A stretch of 64,000 nt of DNA from Hyperoplus lanceolatus (lineage: Eukaryota > Chordata > Actinopteri > Uranoscopiformes > Ammodytidae): NCBI GenBank assembly GCA_026929865.2, contig CM049403.1, positions 26,349,001 through 26,413,000 of the forward strand. Reading direction: 5' to 3'. The position numbers and the translations under genes are program-made. Within the stretch, counting starts at the first letter, position 1, and the number at the start of each line of letters is the position of its first letter. Shown here in pieces: positions 24,014-36,200 of the stretch. Below the pieces are notes generated by a model. That model was not told the origin of the DNA. It ran no database searches and saw only the letters and a list, made by a program, of their open reading frames with translations.

Positions 24014-24900
24014 CTCTCCACCATACTTCTTCTTACTTCATATTTCTTCCGCCTAATTTTCGAGCTGCTACTCCTCCCACACCGTTACACGCAGACATGC
24101 AAAAATTTCACACAACGTGCGCCCCAACCCCGCATGGTGTGCTATTATACAGTTTTTTAATTTCCGCTAGGGGGCGCTGTTATTAAGCCCCGACTGAACA
24201 AACTTTGAGAGGCCAAGCCCTGCACACCGTAAGTCCGATTGACTTGAAATTTCTCACACAAGTGTATGTTAGGTTGCTCTACAAAAAAGCCTCTGGGACC
24301 ATAAAAGTCCTTCAGGGAATAGTTCCCGCTAATTAGCATAAACTGAAAAACAGGGTGTTATCCACAACTTTCTGAAATTTTACTGTATCAACACCAAATT
24401 TCTTGTGAAGCCCCGGGGGACTACAATAAACATACCCGTAAAAGATTAGTAGGACAACTTGAAAAACATGGCCGCCATTGCCCAAAATGCTTACGCAGGG
24501 GCGGGGCTTATTAACAAATTGGCCATAACTCCTTAACCATAGGTCCTATCATCATCAAGCTTGCTGGGTATGTGCAGAAGTCATGTGGTAGCATGTCTCT
24601 CAAAGCTTATCGAGATTAACCCATAGGGGGCGCCACAAATGCCCCCTGACTCTGATTGACTTGAAATGTATTACACTTGTACAGCTCATGGTGCTCTACA
24701 ATATAGCCTCTTGGACCATAGGGGTCAGCCATGATTTTTATTTTCATCCCAAATTGACCTGAAATTCAGTCAAGTGACATCTACTTTGTGGATTTCCAAC
24801 CTATCATCACCAAATTGTGTACACTGCATCAGGGGACCGACGTACACGTGTGTGTAACGTTTTAGCCAGATAGCTCAAAAAACATGGCCGCCCTTAACGA
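24014..24900. repeat. Unclassified interspersed repeat with two ~417-bp internal units
   Basis: The phrase ATTGACTTGAAAT, a CTCTACAA module, CCTCTGGGACC/CCTCTTGGACC and AACATGGCCGCC recur in the same order. The first set is at about 24238-24480 and the second at about 24655-24895, so the element holds two diverged tandem units. I recall similar sequence as common in teleost genomes but cannot name the family. No coding is evident. Confidence 0.55.
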
Positions 24901-25152
24901 AAACGTCTTCGCTAAGAGCGGCCGTTTTCCTGCCGTTTTGCCACGATTGCGACCTTCGATCGGCCGCAACTCGGGATTGGAGTTCGGAAAGCCCGCGGCG
25001 GAGGTTCGTAGAAGCTTTTGGGCCCGGCCGATGGGCAGGGCGCTGCCGACGCGGGGATTGGCGGCCTGCGCAGGGCTGCCCGTACTTTCAAAATCTCTCG
25101 TTGTGCATTCTTTTGTGTCAGCTGTGTATGGAGGCTTTCATATCAACACCAG

Positions 25153-25533
25153 CCCCTTTTACACAGAGATTGCGGCATATTGACGGAACAACATCACTCC
25201 AAAATGCCGGCTTTGCTTGCTTCTGTGTTATTTACACAGAACCAAGCAACGCCGGCCTGCTGGCGCATCAGTAGTCCCTTTTACACAGCGCTCCGGAATG
25301 AAAGAGGTGCTTGTAAACAGCGTCAGGTGTGACGTAAACATTTAGCGCCGCGCCGGTCAGCTGCTTTACAACAACAACAATGGCCGGTGAATTGAGAGCA
25401 GAAGTGCTGGAGCTTGCAGTAAGAGGGCCGTATTTTACTGTCCCCACGATGTGCCAGTTGATCTCGCTACGCGCTGAGTCCAACATCACTGGGACAGTTA
25501 ACCAAACTGACTAAATCAATCTGACCGCTTCAC

Positions 25534-25609
<76 letters not shown>

Positions 25610-26411
25610 CAGGTTGGTTGTGAGCGAGTCTCTTTGTGAGGGCAGCGATCTGCCAATCAGACATACACATACACACAGTGTGTGAAGTCACGTTACTGTA
25701 GACAGAAATAAAGTGTGGATATACGCTCAGACTTAGGATAATAATAGCGGCGGCGGAATGTGTTAGCAAAACAGTAGCTCTGTGGCTAACAGCTGAGCCG
25801 GAGCCTTCAGTCAGCTGAAGCAGACAGTCTAGCGGGGCGAGCAGACTATTCCCCCGTTACTAGGTCGACCTTCAAGCTGCGCGTCGGGCTCCTGCTTCAG
25901 CTTTTCGGTCTTTATTTCTAGCAAGTGACCCGTTCGCTATACTTTATCCCTTACTTAGCCTAGCCTAGCTTTCCATTGTACAACTTCTCCTGGGCAGAAA
26001 TAGACTCATACACTCTGCAAAATGAAGCGCGGGGGTTTGGATTGAGCAACGGACCTTATGATCAGCTAGATTATACACCGTTCCTTTTATTTGGTGATTT
26101 TTACGGGACATCAGGCCGCCGTGGTTAATGTTAAACACAAATCCTTCAACTGCTAACATGGTCGCATGTTTAGAACGTAGGCTATGTAACGTCAAACGCC
26201 CCCCTGTTCCGCAACAACAAGCTGGAGCATTTAAACAGAGAGGCGGAACTGATCGTGTCGGGAATCTTACTACCCCCCGAGGTAGTAAAATTCCCGGAAC
26301 GATCACTCGCACCTTTCTTCCCTCGTTCCGCAACTGTCGCATTTACACAGCTGGGGGGAGGGCCGAAAGGCCGGCATATTTCCGGCTTTCACTGGCTGTG
26401 TAAAAGGGGCT
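25153..26411. mobile_element. Non-autonomous DNA transposon, AGCCCCTTTTACACAG ends
   Basis: AGCCCCTTTTACACAG occurs at about 25153 and, inverted, ends at about 26411, identical over 16 bp. The same CCTTTTACACAG and TTTACACAG motifs recur inside both ends, for example near 25232, 25278 and 26340. ACC flanks both sides and could be a 3-bp target duplication. No transposase reading frame was recognised. A (TG)n microsatellite lies inside. A 3-bp duplication would suit PIF/Harbinger, but this is tentative. Confidence 0.6.
25537..25608 (+). repeat. (TG)n microsatellite
   Basis: Uninterrupted TG run of about 72 bp inside the DNA element at 25153-26411. Confidence 0.97.
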
Positions 26412-28390
26412 ACCGTCTCACTCCTAGAAAGTCAAAGTGCGACTGTGTGCCACGCACTTTACCGTCCGTCACTGATGTGAAATCAGACTTTGCCGCCGTC
26501 TGAAGACGGATTGGAGCTGTATCCCATTACAGAGTCCACGTCCTTAGAAGGATGCGGTCTACGCGGTCTATGAAGGCCATAGCCTGTAAAGGCCGATTCG
26601 AAGGACGAACAAGCGTTTTTAAACGAGATGGTCTCCGCAGGTCTCCGTTTACGAGCATTTCCGGTTTGCGTAACAAGCCGTTACCTTGCGTGACGACTCG
26701 CCGCTCCTGTGCTGCCTAGCAACCCTGATTGCTGCCAATGGAAACAGCCTTGTCAACGGAGGAAAAAAGAAAAAGAAGTTGCCTACCAGACGAAAAGAAA
26801 AAAAAGTACAAGAAAAAAAGAAATGAAGATAAAAGTTAAGAAGATGGAGCAACACGTTGCTGTTTTGTTATTTTTTATTTTATTTTATGCCAGAAACGCA
26901 ATGAATCTTGGGATACGTTGGGCCGCGAAGGATACATCTGTTGCAGCCTTCAAAACCGTGAAACGAAGGCTGCATTTCTCGGCCGCATATGAAGGAGTCT
27001 TGCAAATCCTTGCAAATGGAACAAGCTTTTGCGCGCCGCTATAACGCGATCGGTCTTCAAATGCAGCCTACGTAGGCTGCAACCAGACCCCCAGGACTGT
27101 GCCTTCTCCGAGCAGCCAGCATGGACATGTGGCCAATCCATTGGTACTGCATGCTACTGCATGCATTGCACTGTAAAATCACCCGATCATGTTTCAAAAT
27201 AAAACATAATTTCCAACGTAATCTAACTTTTAAAAATTTAAGTAATTTTGAGTCATCTGTCCCAAGTCTAAGTCTCAAGTCATGAAGACCAAGTCAAAGT
27301 CAAGTTGAGTCTGACTTGAGTCAAGTCATGTGACTCGAGTCCCCCATGTCTGGTTTTAAGGCATTTTGGTGACTTTTTAACACTTAGAGTCGCCGAGGGA
27401 TTTGTAGGACCTATAAAGGTGTAACACACGCTATCAAAACAGCGCTCGCCCACTAGTTTGGTTTAGATGGCTGGAGGAATCTCCGTTTAGAACTTGTTCA
27501 CCACTGTATTACTTTACAAAAATGGAGTGTAATTTAAAGATCACATAGCGAATCATCGGGGGGTTAGTGACCATGGTCGGTAAGCAATACAACTGTGCTC
27601 GCTAAGACCTTTAGCTTACAATGCTAGATGCTACGGATGCTACAGAACGAGAATGATTCTACATACGCTACCAGTCCGCTACGTCATGGCTACGCTTGCC
27701 GCCCTCTTTCTTGATAGGTCCATAATGCCGCTCCGTCATGCTTCCGGGCCGCATGGTATTTCCGCATTAATACTTCCTTGTGGCTTCCCTGCGCCAATGA
27801 GCAGCTTTCATAGGAATGAATGAGCACCGTGTTTCAATCCGGTGTCCATTTCCTTATATGTCCATGGCTGCAACCCCTGAATTGAGATCCAGCATGGGGG
27901 TTCAATTCACTACAATGTAATGCCAACCCGGGCGCTATTAATTTCTATTGGACAGCGTACATGTCACGTGACTTTCAAGTTTCTCCCGGCGAAAATAAAA
28001 TCCAAGCTGTGGCTGCCATTGTCACAGTTTTTATTCAGATTTTTAAAAGATGTATAAGTTATTAAATGGGTTTTTGATAACATTGTTGGCGAGAAAAGTG
28101 TGTCATACTTTCACAATCTTCACTCAGTGAATGTGTACGATATAGTTTGATGGTTATCACGAATATTATTCTGGACATTGCAAGATTTATTTATCTTTGA
28201 TCAGCTGCTTGAACAAGCATTTGTTGATAGCAGAGATTGCACTCAAAGATGTTATACACACACACAGCTGAGAAGAGCGCTCACTCCAACCGTTTTTCCA
28301 AAAAACAACTCGCTAGTAACTTGAAAAAAAGGACGAACGGAGTATGAAACAAAAGGAATAGGTTATAGAACCAACAGCGTTTCACAGTTT
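26412..28390 (+). repeat. Copy 1 of a long repeat, interrupted by a ~1.4-kb insertion
   Basis: Bases 26412-26507 and 27896 to about 28390 match, in opposite orientation, the repeat at about 33400-36100. Shared landmarks in order: GTCTCACTCCTAG, GTCAAAGTGCGACTGTG, GTCACTGATGTGAAATCAGA, GTCTGAAGACGGATTGG, then GGGGTTCAATTCACTACAAT, GTCACGTGACTTTC, CATTGTTGG/TGAGAAA and GTGATGGTTATC-type sequence. In copy 2 the first and second parts are joined directly, so 26508-27895 is extra sequence in this copy. The repeat has no recognisable protein. Confidence 0.7.
26508..27895. repeat. Sequence inserted in repeat copy 1
   Basis: Present here but absent from the matching position of the inverted copy near 36000. 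It is CpG-rich at the left. It includes a TGACTTGAGTCAAGTCATGT / GACTCGAGTCCCCCAT module (about 27310-27352) that resembles the end of a common teleost DNA element. Clear termini and duplications were not found, so it may be composite. Confidence 0.5.
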
Positions 28391-28900
28391 AAACATGGAA
28401 ATGCCCTTGTTAACTCAATATTAAGATGGATTAACCTTTGGACAATCAGTTTTTTTTTTTGATTCTGGGAGAGTTTTTTTTCCGAGAGCAGATTTTTGTT
28501 GTCAAGGGTTGCAATGGTGACACAAAGACTTCACAAATTAGCTAGTAAGGGCATAAAAATATGTCTAGATAACTTTTCTAGCGAGAAATACATCAGAATA
28601 TCAGAATATTTGTTTATTGGAAGTATCAGATCTCTATTTTGTTAGTTATAACGATGGTTTGCCGACGTAGGCCTATTTAGCCCGGTTGCTACGTAATACT
28701 TCATTACCCATCATCCTTTAGGGCTAGGTTGCCGCGTTCGACTCCTATCAGACCGACTGTCTGCAGTGAATTCTGGGCCCATTCCATTGCGAATCCAGGT
28801 CCTCCGCCGTAAAAACAAGTCAGACACGTTCACACGGCTGACACCATTCTGACCCTTCATAATAAAAGCACTTAACAGGAAATAGGTTATACCTCCCCTC
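28391..28900. other. Repeat-rich intergenic sequence, not classified
   Basis: AT-rich, with T runs. No coding or clear element boundary was recognised between repeat copy 1 and the hAT-family element that begins near 28903. Confidence 0.4.
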
Positions 28901-29818
28901 AGGCCCGGTTCTAGACAGTTAGATTTGGGTGGGCCTGTAGAAATTTTAGGTGGGCACACTGGGCAGAGAGACCGAAGATGCGAGCGCGCGCAAAGCGCGC
29001 GAGCCGACATTTTTAGCCCTTGTAAGATCTCTGCGTCTGCTTTTTGGCACATTTACTGTGAATTGTGTAGAACACAATATGCAAATAAACTTTGAGTGTT
29101 GCTGTGTGGGAGAGTTGATTCTTGCATGTTTTTTTCCCCGAATGTTTATGAATAACATATAATATACATTGTATACAACATAATGTATCTTTTTTTTAAT
29201 TGTAGGCAGCCTGAGCTGATTGAAGAGAAAGCTTTGGGACTGGACAACCTGGATGGTGGTAGTCCAGAGCTATATACTATACACACCACTTTCCACTATT
29301 GCCTCCGATGTCCAAATGGGTGACAATAGTAACCAGCCAAGGTCACAACCCTGCTAGGGGGGTCCGGGGGTATGCTCCCCCGGGAGATTTTTTTTTACCT
29401 TTTTAAAGTGAAATGCATGAATCTGGTGCACTTTGAGAGGAAAATTAAGAGGCTAAATCTGAGGAATTTTGTGTGAACAAATAATTTGGAGACACTGGGT
29501 CGGATGAATTAGAAGCTATTGAAGAAAGACACATGGATTTTCCATAGAAATATAAATTAGAAATAAGATATTATGCAGGGTCCTCTGGGATGGGCTTGGA
29601 GCTCTTTTTCTTTTATGGGACATATTTTTCTGTAATATAATGAATTAATTTAAATGCAGTGAGAGGAACGAAGCAGAAGAACACTGTTGTCCAGTTATCT
29701 TTTTTTCCACAGACGAGGCTGAAATAGGCTATAGACTATAGGCCTACACAGTACATGGGCAACTGAGGGCAGCCCCATTTTCAAATATTTTTAAATAAAC
29801 TCAATACACACTGTGCAT

Positions 29819-30980
29819 TAGGGGTGTGCGGAGACGTCATTATCTGTATCTGTATCTGTTCAACCAACAAAATTATCTGTATCTGTATCTGTATCCGGAT
29901 ACACAAGAAGAAGTGGGCGTGGCGTATACCGGAAGTTTCTTTTACATTAGCCTACATTAAAGGAAGTCACACCTACATTGATTTTCTAAACTAATATGCA
30001 TTGTCAATGCAATTGTTGTCCCTTCAAAGCATCAAATTGATGTAATGTTGAAATATAAGTCAAAAAGTCAGATATATTTCTACCTTTTCATCACTCTCTT
30101 CTTTGTTCTCATAATACGAAGAAATTCAGGGAACGAAAATATTGATAAATAACAGCCCAAATCTGTGCATAGGCTTCTCACTGTTACTAAATGAGGGCCA
30201 GTGTTTTACTTTTAACTTAATTAAGGTCTCCCTTTAACTGGGGAAAATACAGCTGCATTTCATGATTTTTTTATCTCTATCTCTCCCTATCGCTCTTTTT
30301 TTTACTTTCTGTATTTGTTTTACTAAACTAAGGTTTAGGAACAATCTGTATCAACGTGCCAATCTCATAAACCCTAAATAATATTTTAGCCTTTCCACAA
30401 AGCCATATGTGATTTCAATGTGTCAAGTTTGCAGTTTCCGATTTTTATTGTATAGGTCCTGAAGTAGGCCTAGGCGTCTACGCACTGATTGACAGCTGAA
30501 AAAGTACAGGTCCTAAGCATCAGTTTGATGGAAACGTTGTGATGTTAAAAGAGTTTAAGCAGTAGTCCTAGAGAATGTAAATAGCCTACATCGGGGAAGG
30601 GCTGACGGTGACTCGGGGTGCAGCATATTCCATCGGTTCGTCTCTTCTCTCAAACTCAAATAAAAACGGCAGCGAATGCGACCGGTAGAACCTTCTATTC
30701 GAGGGAAAGGGCGAACGCGCTGCGTTTATCAGTGGATAAAAAGAGAGAGACCGCGGGTCACGGGACGCGCCCGGTCCTCTCATGTCCACCGCAGAACAGC
30801 TGTTATGTCATTCTACCTGTTGTGTCATTGAGGCGGAACGCGCTGCGTCAATTAAGCGCATAATAAAAAAATAAAAAAATCCCCGAATAATAACGGGACT
30901 ATTCGGAAATTATCTGTATCCGTATCTAACTCATTATCCGTGCTTATCCGAATACATATTCGGATTCGGGCTCATCCCTA
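29819..30980. mobile_element. Non-autonomous hAT element, TAGGG ends, perfect 8-bp duplication
   Basis: The left end TAGGGGTGTGCGGA (29819) and right end CTCATCCCTA (to 30980) are flanked by identical CTGTGCAT at 29811-29818 and 30981-30988. Subterminal regions are packed with TATCTGTATC / TATCCG repeats in opposing orientation at the two ends, which may be transposase-binding or hairpin-forming sites. No transposase is present. Confidence 0.85.
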
Positions 30981-31141
30981 CTGTGCATGCTATGGACTTG
31001 AACGTGACGTGATCAGTTAACCTCGGATTACCTCCCAGATGAACTGATTCAATTATTAAGATATTAACTATCTACCAAAACATTGTATTCCTTTTATTGC
31101 ATGATCATTTACATTCACATACTATGATGTTGATATCAAAC

Positions 31142-31170
31142 ACACAAACTAAAAAAAAAAAAAAAAAAAA
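31142..31170 (-). repeat. Poly-A tract
   Basis: An A run of about 20 bp inside hAT-family copy A; the matching place in the copy at 58448 is a T run, so it is ancestral to the family. Confidence 0.8.
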
Positions 31171-31592
31171 TTGGGGGGGCCACCCTGGCAGTCGGGACCC
31201 TAAGCAACCACTCATTTCGCTTATGCCTCGGCCCGGTGCTGCTGACCAGTGAACACTATAAGCGGGTGGAGGCAGACTGCCCACCCGATAATACAATTAG
31301 AATGGACATGGACACTTAATAATAATGGAACCACTTACAGAAACATTCTGCATAACCAAAAAATAAATAAAATAACTTAAATTGCCCACAATCTTTACAC
31401 CCTGGCCTAAACCATAAAGCATGGATCATCGTACCCACTATTCTAGGGCCACTATTTCTAGGGCCAGTACTAAAGGGTGTTTCATAGTCTCTGTGATTGT
31501 ACATTTTAACATTCTAATCAAATATGTGGCTGATTATATATGAAATCATAATTAATTGTAGCTTAAAATGTCACTTATAAGCTTTTTAAACT

Positions 31593-31694
<102 letters not shown>

Positions 31695-31699
31695 ACATA

Positions 31700-33400
31700 T
31701 TCTACCCTGGCATACAGTAGCCTAGGATAGATTTGGTTGTTCTCTTTTAGTTAATGATATGAAATGTTGTTGAAGAAGTAGGCCAGTAATTCAAATGGGA
31801 GTAGTTAAAAGATTGCTTAATCCATGATTTTAATCTTAAAAAGTTAAATTTGAGTTTATGAACAGTACAGCACATGTTAAGAGATGAAGGGCTAATCAGC
31901 GTTTATTATTTTCTGCATATGTAGTTGACTCTTTATATTGTCCCCCGTCTTAATATGTAAGTGGTTTTGACGGTGCACCACACACTTGGCATGATAAAAC
32001 AAGAGATTTATTCTTGTTCTTTTCATACTGGGAGAGACATTACGCCTATGTATCGCGCTGGACCTGTGGTGTGGCATTGGGAGAGGAAGCCTTGACACCG
32101 CCCTTATTTAATCTGCATGATAAGGTTAAGATCTCTCTATAACAGTTGGTCCCATGATTCTAGCCTGTTTTGTTCAAAATGCCTTTGTATTTCACATCCC
32201 TCAATTAAGACCTGTCATTTTCACATGGGCCTATTTTAATAAAATATTCAGATGATCCAGCAGATGTAGGGTGTTTCAGTTCTGTAGGCAGCTCAAGGGA
32301 CAGTGTACAAGGACAGGGAACTGGTGGACAGTTGTTTTAGCTGAATTTCAGGAGGACTAAGCTGAATCTCCATTCTGGGAGAAGAGGTCGAGTTGATGGA
32401 AGGCTACAAACACCTGGACCTTCACCTTGACAACAGATTAAAGCAAATGTAAAATGCAGACTGTTTACATTATTACTCCTGCGGGGACACTTACATTTCC
32501 CTTTGAGGATTAAGTATAGGCCTGTAGGCCATTTAGGCCTACAGTAAATCTATCCATCGTATAGCCTATTCAATTTGGATTTTAGATTGTCGATTGCATT
32601 ATGTTTTATAATCTCTAAAGTTAGCTAATTTTGGTTACTACTTTGCCAAAAACAAATAAATAACTAAAAAATCTGAAAATAGGCTTGAGAAAATAGGCTA
32701 CATATCCATGACAAAATTATAACTTTGTTGACCAAACGAATACACTGATGGAAATCTCTTGACATTTAAAGATTCTCATGGTTCCTGCCACATGCTTTGA
32801 AATAGGCTACTGAAGTAATGTAGAATTCTGCTTTGGAAATCTATAGGGTGAGTTGCCCTAATGTGGGACACCTAAGGTCCAGAACATGTATCTCTCATTT
32901 CTGACTGACAGGGGTTCCCTGTGATTGAAGTCATATGAATTCTCAGTTTTGATTATAAAGAGAATGGAGGGGAAACAGTCAAAAAGGAAGTAAACCATGT
33001 GAAGTCCAGAAAAAGGACAGTGAAATAGGTTTTAGAGGAAATCAATGCTAAGGCTTTACATTTGTCATTATTAAAACAATGTTATTTTTTTTAATCAGAT
33101 TGTTATGATACAACTACGAATCAAATTATGCAATACTTTTTGGAAAATGTATTTAGGTTTTTTATCTAGCAAGAACATATTGTTCAAATTTAAACCATCA
33201 AACCTGAGTAATGCATCTTAGACCATGAGTGTTTATGACTTGCATTTATTAAGGGAATATTGTTTTTTTTATGCATAATACAGAATACTGTCCCAGATTA
33301 GAGCAAACATATTTTCGTGAGCTATTTTGCACATGGACCACTAATATATGTGCCATTTCTTTTCTGAGTATGATAGGCCTATCTGAATCATTTATTGTAA
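31700..33400. other. Intergenic sequence, no gene recognised
   Basis: AT-rich. No conserved frame or clear repeat boundary was recognised before the inverted repeat copy 2. Confidence 0.45.
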
Positions 33401-33888
33401 AAATGTATAACGCTGTTGTTTTTCATATTCTGTTCGTCTTTCTCTTAAACCTACTGGCGAGTTGGTTTTTATGAAAAAGTGGAGTGAGCGCTCTTCTCAT
33501 CTGTGTGTGTAAAACATCTTTCAGTGCAGTTAGAATAGCTACCGAAAATTCTGTGACAACTATCAGACTTCAAACAGAACATATGAATTTGCTGTATCAA
33601 GATTATGAAAGTAAAGGACAAAGTTCTAGCTAGAAATCTTATAAAAACAACACCACACAAGGATTTATGCTCTTTTTAGCTCACAATTCGCACTGAAAAA
33701 GGCATTGGTGGCAGCCATTACAAGTCCACAAGGGCTGCCTCTATCACGTGATACACGCTCAATCACCGCTGTCAACAAATGCACGTTGTTGAGGCAGCGT
33801 CATAAGCGTCATAGCAAGCAGCTGATCAAAGATAAACAAACCTTGCGATGTCCAGAATAATATTCGTGATAACCATCAAACTAAATCG

Positions 33889-35753
33889 TAGGGATGGGGC
33901 CGATCCGATCCAGTATCGGTATCGGGTCCGATATGGGCGAAATCTACGGATTGGATATCGGACTGACAGCTCCGATATAAAATCCGACAAAAAAAAATAT
34001 ATTTATTTATTTATATAACTATGAAAGAGCGAAAGCCCCGCGCGAGCAGATGCCGACGTTCGGTGGAGGGAGATATGATTTGAATACTCGTTCTAAAAAA
34101 ACACACCAAAGTCTGAGTTTCTTACTTTTTCCCATGGAAGCGAACAGAGCTGTTGTTCCGTTCCAAATCAGCTGTGCCATCGTAGCTTAAACAAGTTTAT
34201 TAATCCATCCTGGAACATGCATTTTCGGGTATTTATAAATCCATACAAAAGATTCAATATTGATAGTCTTTTGTATCCATATTATATCCATTATTAATTA
34301 TCCATGCTTTCATTACATCACGGCTGGATTACTGTAACTCCCTCTACCTTGGTCTCCCTCAGTCCCTCATATCACGCCTCCAAATAGTCCAGAATGCAGC
34401 AGCAAGACTGTTGACTGGGTCAAAAAAGTGGGAACACATCACACCCGTTCTTGCTTCCCTTCACTGGCTGCCTGTACAACATAGGATCATTTTCAAGACA
34501 GTTCTCATGATTTTCAAAGCCCTCAATGGTCAGGCCCCATCTTATATAGCGGATCTTGTACACCCCCACTCAGCCCCTAGGACCCTAAGATCCTCCAATA
34601 AGGGTCTTCTCCACATCCCCCGATCCAGACTAAAACAAAAAGGTGACCGGGCCTTTGCGGTAGCTGCCCCACGCTTGTGGAACCAACTGCCACCTGACAT
34701 ACGTGATGCCCCCTCCATTACTGCCTTTAAATCAAGGCTCAAAACCCATCTGTACACCCTGGCTTTCCCTCCCCATTAGCTATCTGACTTCTACACTACT
34801 ATATATGTTTGTGTGTGGAAGTCCGGGTTATATGTATTTTGTATTTTTATCTTTTTTTTTTTTTTTTTTTTTTTTTTTTGTTGTTGTTGTTATTTTTTAC
34901 CTTCATGTTGGCCTACTGAATGCACTATGTACAGCACTTTGGTCAGTGAAAACTGTTATAAATGTGCTTTTATAAATAAATTTTACTTACTTTTTTACTA
35001 TTGACCGCGTATTCCTATGATGCAAGGCAGTCACTGTTGATTGGCAATAGCAGCACTGCATAGGGAATTTAAACAAACAGCTAAGCTAAGCTACCGTTAG
35101 CATTTCGCCGAGCACTGCTTTCCCTTCCGAGATCACGCTAATGTTGTGGTATAAAGTTAAGGGAAACACATATGCTGATATTCTTCCTCCCTCTCTGTAT
35201 TCCTAATGCGCTTGGTGCCGCTTTTAGTTTGCCTCGCTCTGACAATGTCACGTAGCCAACAGCTGGTGTATCACCGATTGCTCTTTGAAACGATGGTGGC
35301 CAACAAGGTCAAAGTTCAAATAATTTGATAATTTACTTTAAATGAGCATTACATTTATATTTTAACAATTGTTGTATATATAATGTGTATATCTGAGTAG
35401 TAATATTTGCTGACAACATATATTGCAGTTTAAGCTGCTTGTGCAAAAAAAAACATAAAATATATATATAAAAAAAAATATATATATTTTGAATACTGAA
35501 TTGAGCTTCAAATACAAACTTAACAAACAAGTTTTTCGATATTCGAATTATTCGGCCCAGCCCTAATGCATTTGTGTATATTTCTTGCTCAGAATTGCTT
35601 AAGCCTTCCTAGCCTTACACATAAAGTCACCACAAACAAAAAAATGTAGAATAATTATGATATCGTATCGGACAGTATCGGTATCGGCCGATATCCAAAA
35701 CCCAGATATCGGAATCGGATCGGAACTAAAAATAGTGGATTGGTGCATCCCTA
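33889..35753. mobile_element. Non-autonomous hAT element, TAGGGATG ends, perfect 8-bp duplication
   Basis: It begins TAGGGATGGGGCCGATCC and ends GGATTGGTGCATCCCTA. CTAAATCG is duplicated exactly at 33881-33888 and 35754-35761. Both subterminal regions are full of GTATCGG / CCGATA motifs. No transposase was found; the only protein-like frame belongs to an L2 fragment inserted at 34300-34993. It interrupts repeat copy 2, so it is younger than that copy. Confidence 0.88.
34300..34993 (+). pseudogene. L2-like LINE, 3' fragment of reverse transcriptase ORF and 3' UTR
   Basis: The reading frame gives SRLDYCNSLYLGLPQSL, QNAAARLLTGSKK, HITPVLASLHWLPVQHRI, GDRAFAVAAPRLWNQLP and KSRLKTHLYTLAF, the conserved C-terminal block of L2/Rex-like LINE polymerases, ending in TAG near 34779. 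The 3' UTR has a long T run, a GTTGTTGTTGTT stretch and the tail AAATGTGCTTTTATAAATAA with TTTACTTACT, typical of L2. It is 5'-truncated: no catalytic FADD core remains. Confidence 0.82.
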
Positions 35754-36200
35754 CTAAATCGTACGCATTCACTGAGTGAAGATTGTGAAAGTATAACACA
35801 CATTTCTCACCAACAATGTTATCAAAAACCCATTTAATAATTTATAAATCTTTTAAAAATCTGAATAAAAACTGTAGCAATGGCGGCCACAGCTTGGATT
35901 TCATTTTCGCCGGGAGAAACTTGAAAGTCACGTGACATGTATCTGTCCAATAGAAATGAATAGCGCCCGGGGTGGCATTACATTGTAGTGAATTGAACCC
36001 CCAATCCGTCTTCAGACGGCGGCAAAGTCTGATTTCACATCAGTGACGGACGGTAAGAGGCCCTGGTCCACAGTCGCACTTTGACGTTCTAGGAGTGAGA
36101 CTGTGATGGAAAAACACCTTTGCATGGCTGGATTATTACTCAGAAGTTATTTTAAAAAGGTTAAATTATTTAATGTACTTGGTGACTGAGTTGTATACTG

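Larger units (their letters stand above)
28903..31300 (-). mobile_element. hAT-family element copy A (CAGGCCCGG end), carrying another hAT
   Basis: On the - strand this matches the element at 58112-59511 over most of its length. The end near 28905 reads CAGGCCCGGTTCTAGA. GTGGGCCTGTAGAAATTT, GTGAATTGTGTAGAACACAA and GGCAGCCTGAGCTGATTG sequences follow, and at the other side GGGTCCCGACTGCCAGG with the GTGGGCAG/CTGCCTCC module near 31270. A separate hAT (29819-30980) interrupts it. The terminus near 31300 is not well defined. Confidence 0.65.
33400..36100 (-). repeat. Copy 2 of the long repeat, inverted to copy 1, split by a hAT
   Basis: Bases about 33400-33888 and 35762-36100 are the reverse complement of copy 1 (26412-28390). 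The two halves are separated by the hAT at 33889-35753. Copies 1 and 2 lie about 5 kb apart in head-to-head orientation and could pair. No protein is encoded. Confidence 0.7.

Noticed and set aside
24884-25183. A 99-codon CpG-rich coding ORF (also overlapping frames to 25332)
   Set aside because: Open frames are expected in CpG-rich repeat sequence; no protein family resemblance, and the frame runs across a transposon end at 25153.
34411-34779. A 122-codon host gene
   Set aside because: The sequence is the C-terminal block of L2-like LINE polymerases, with an L2 tail behind it, inside a hAT element.
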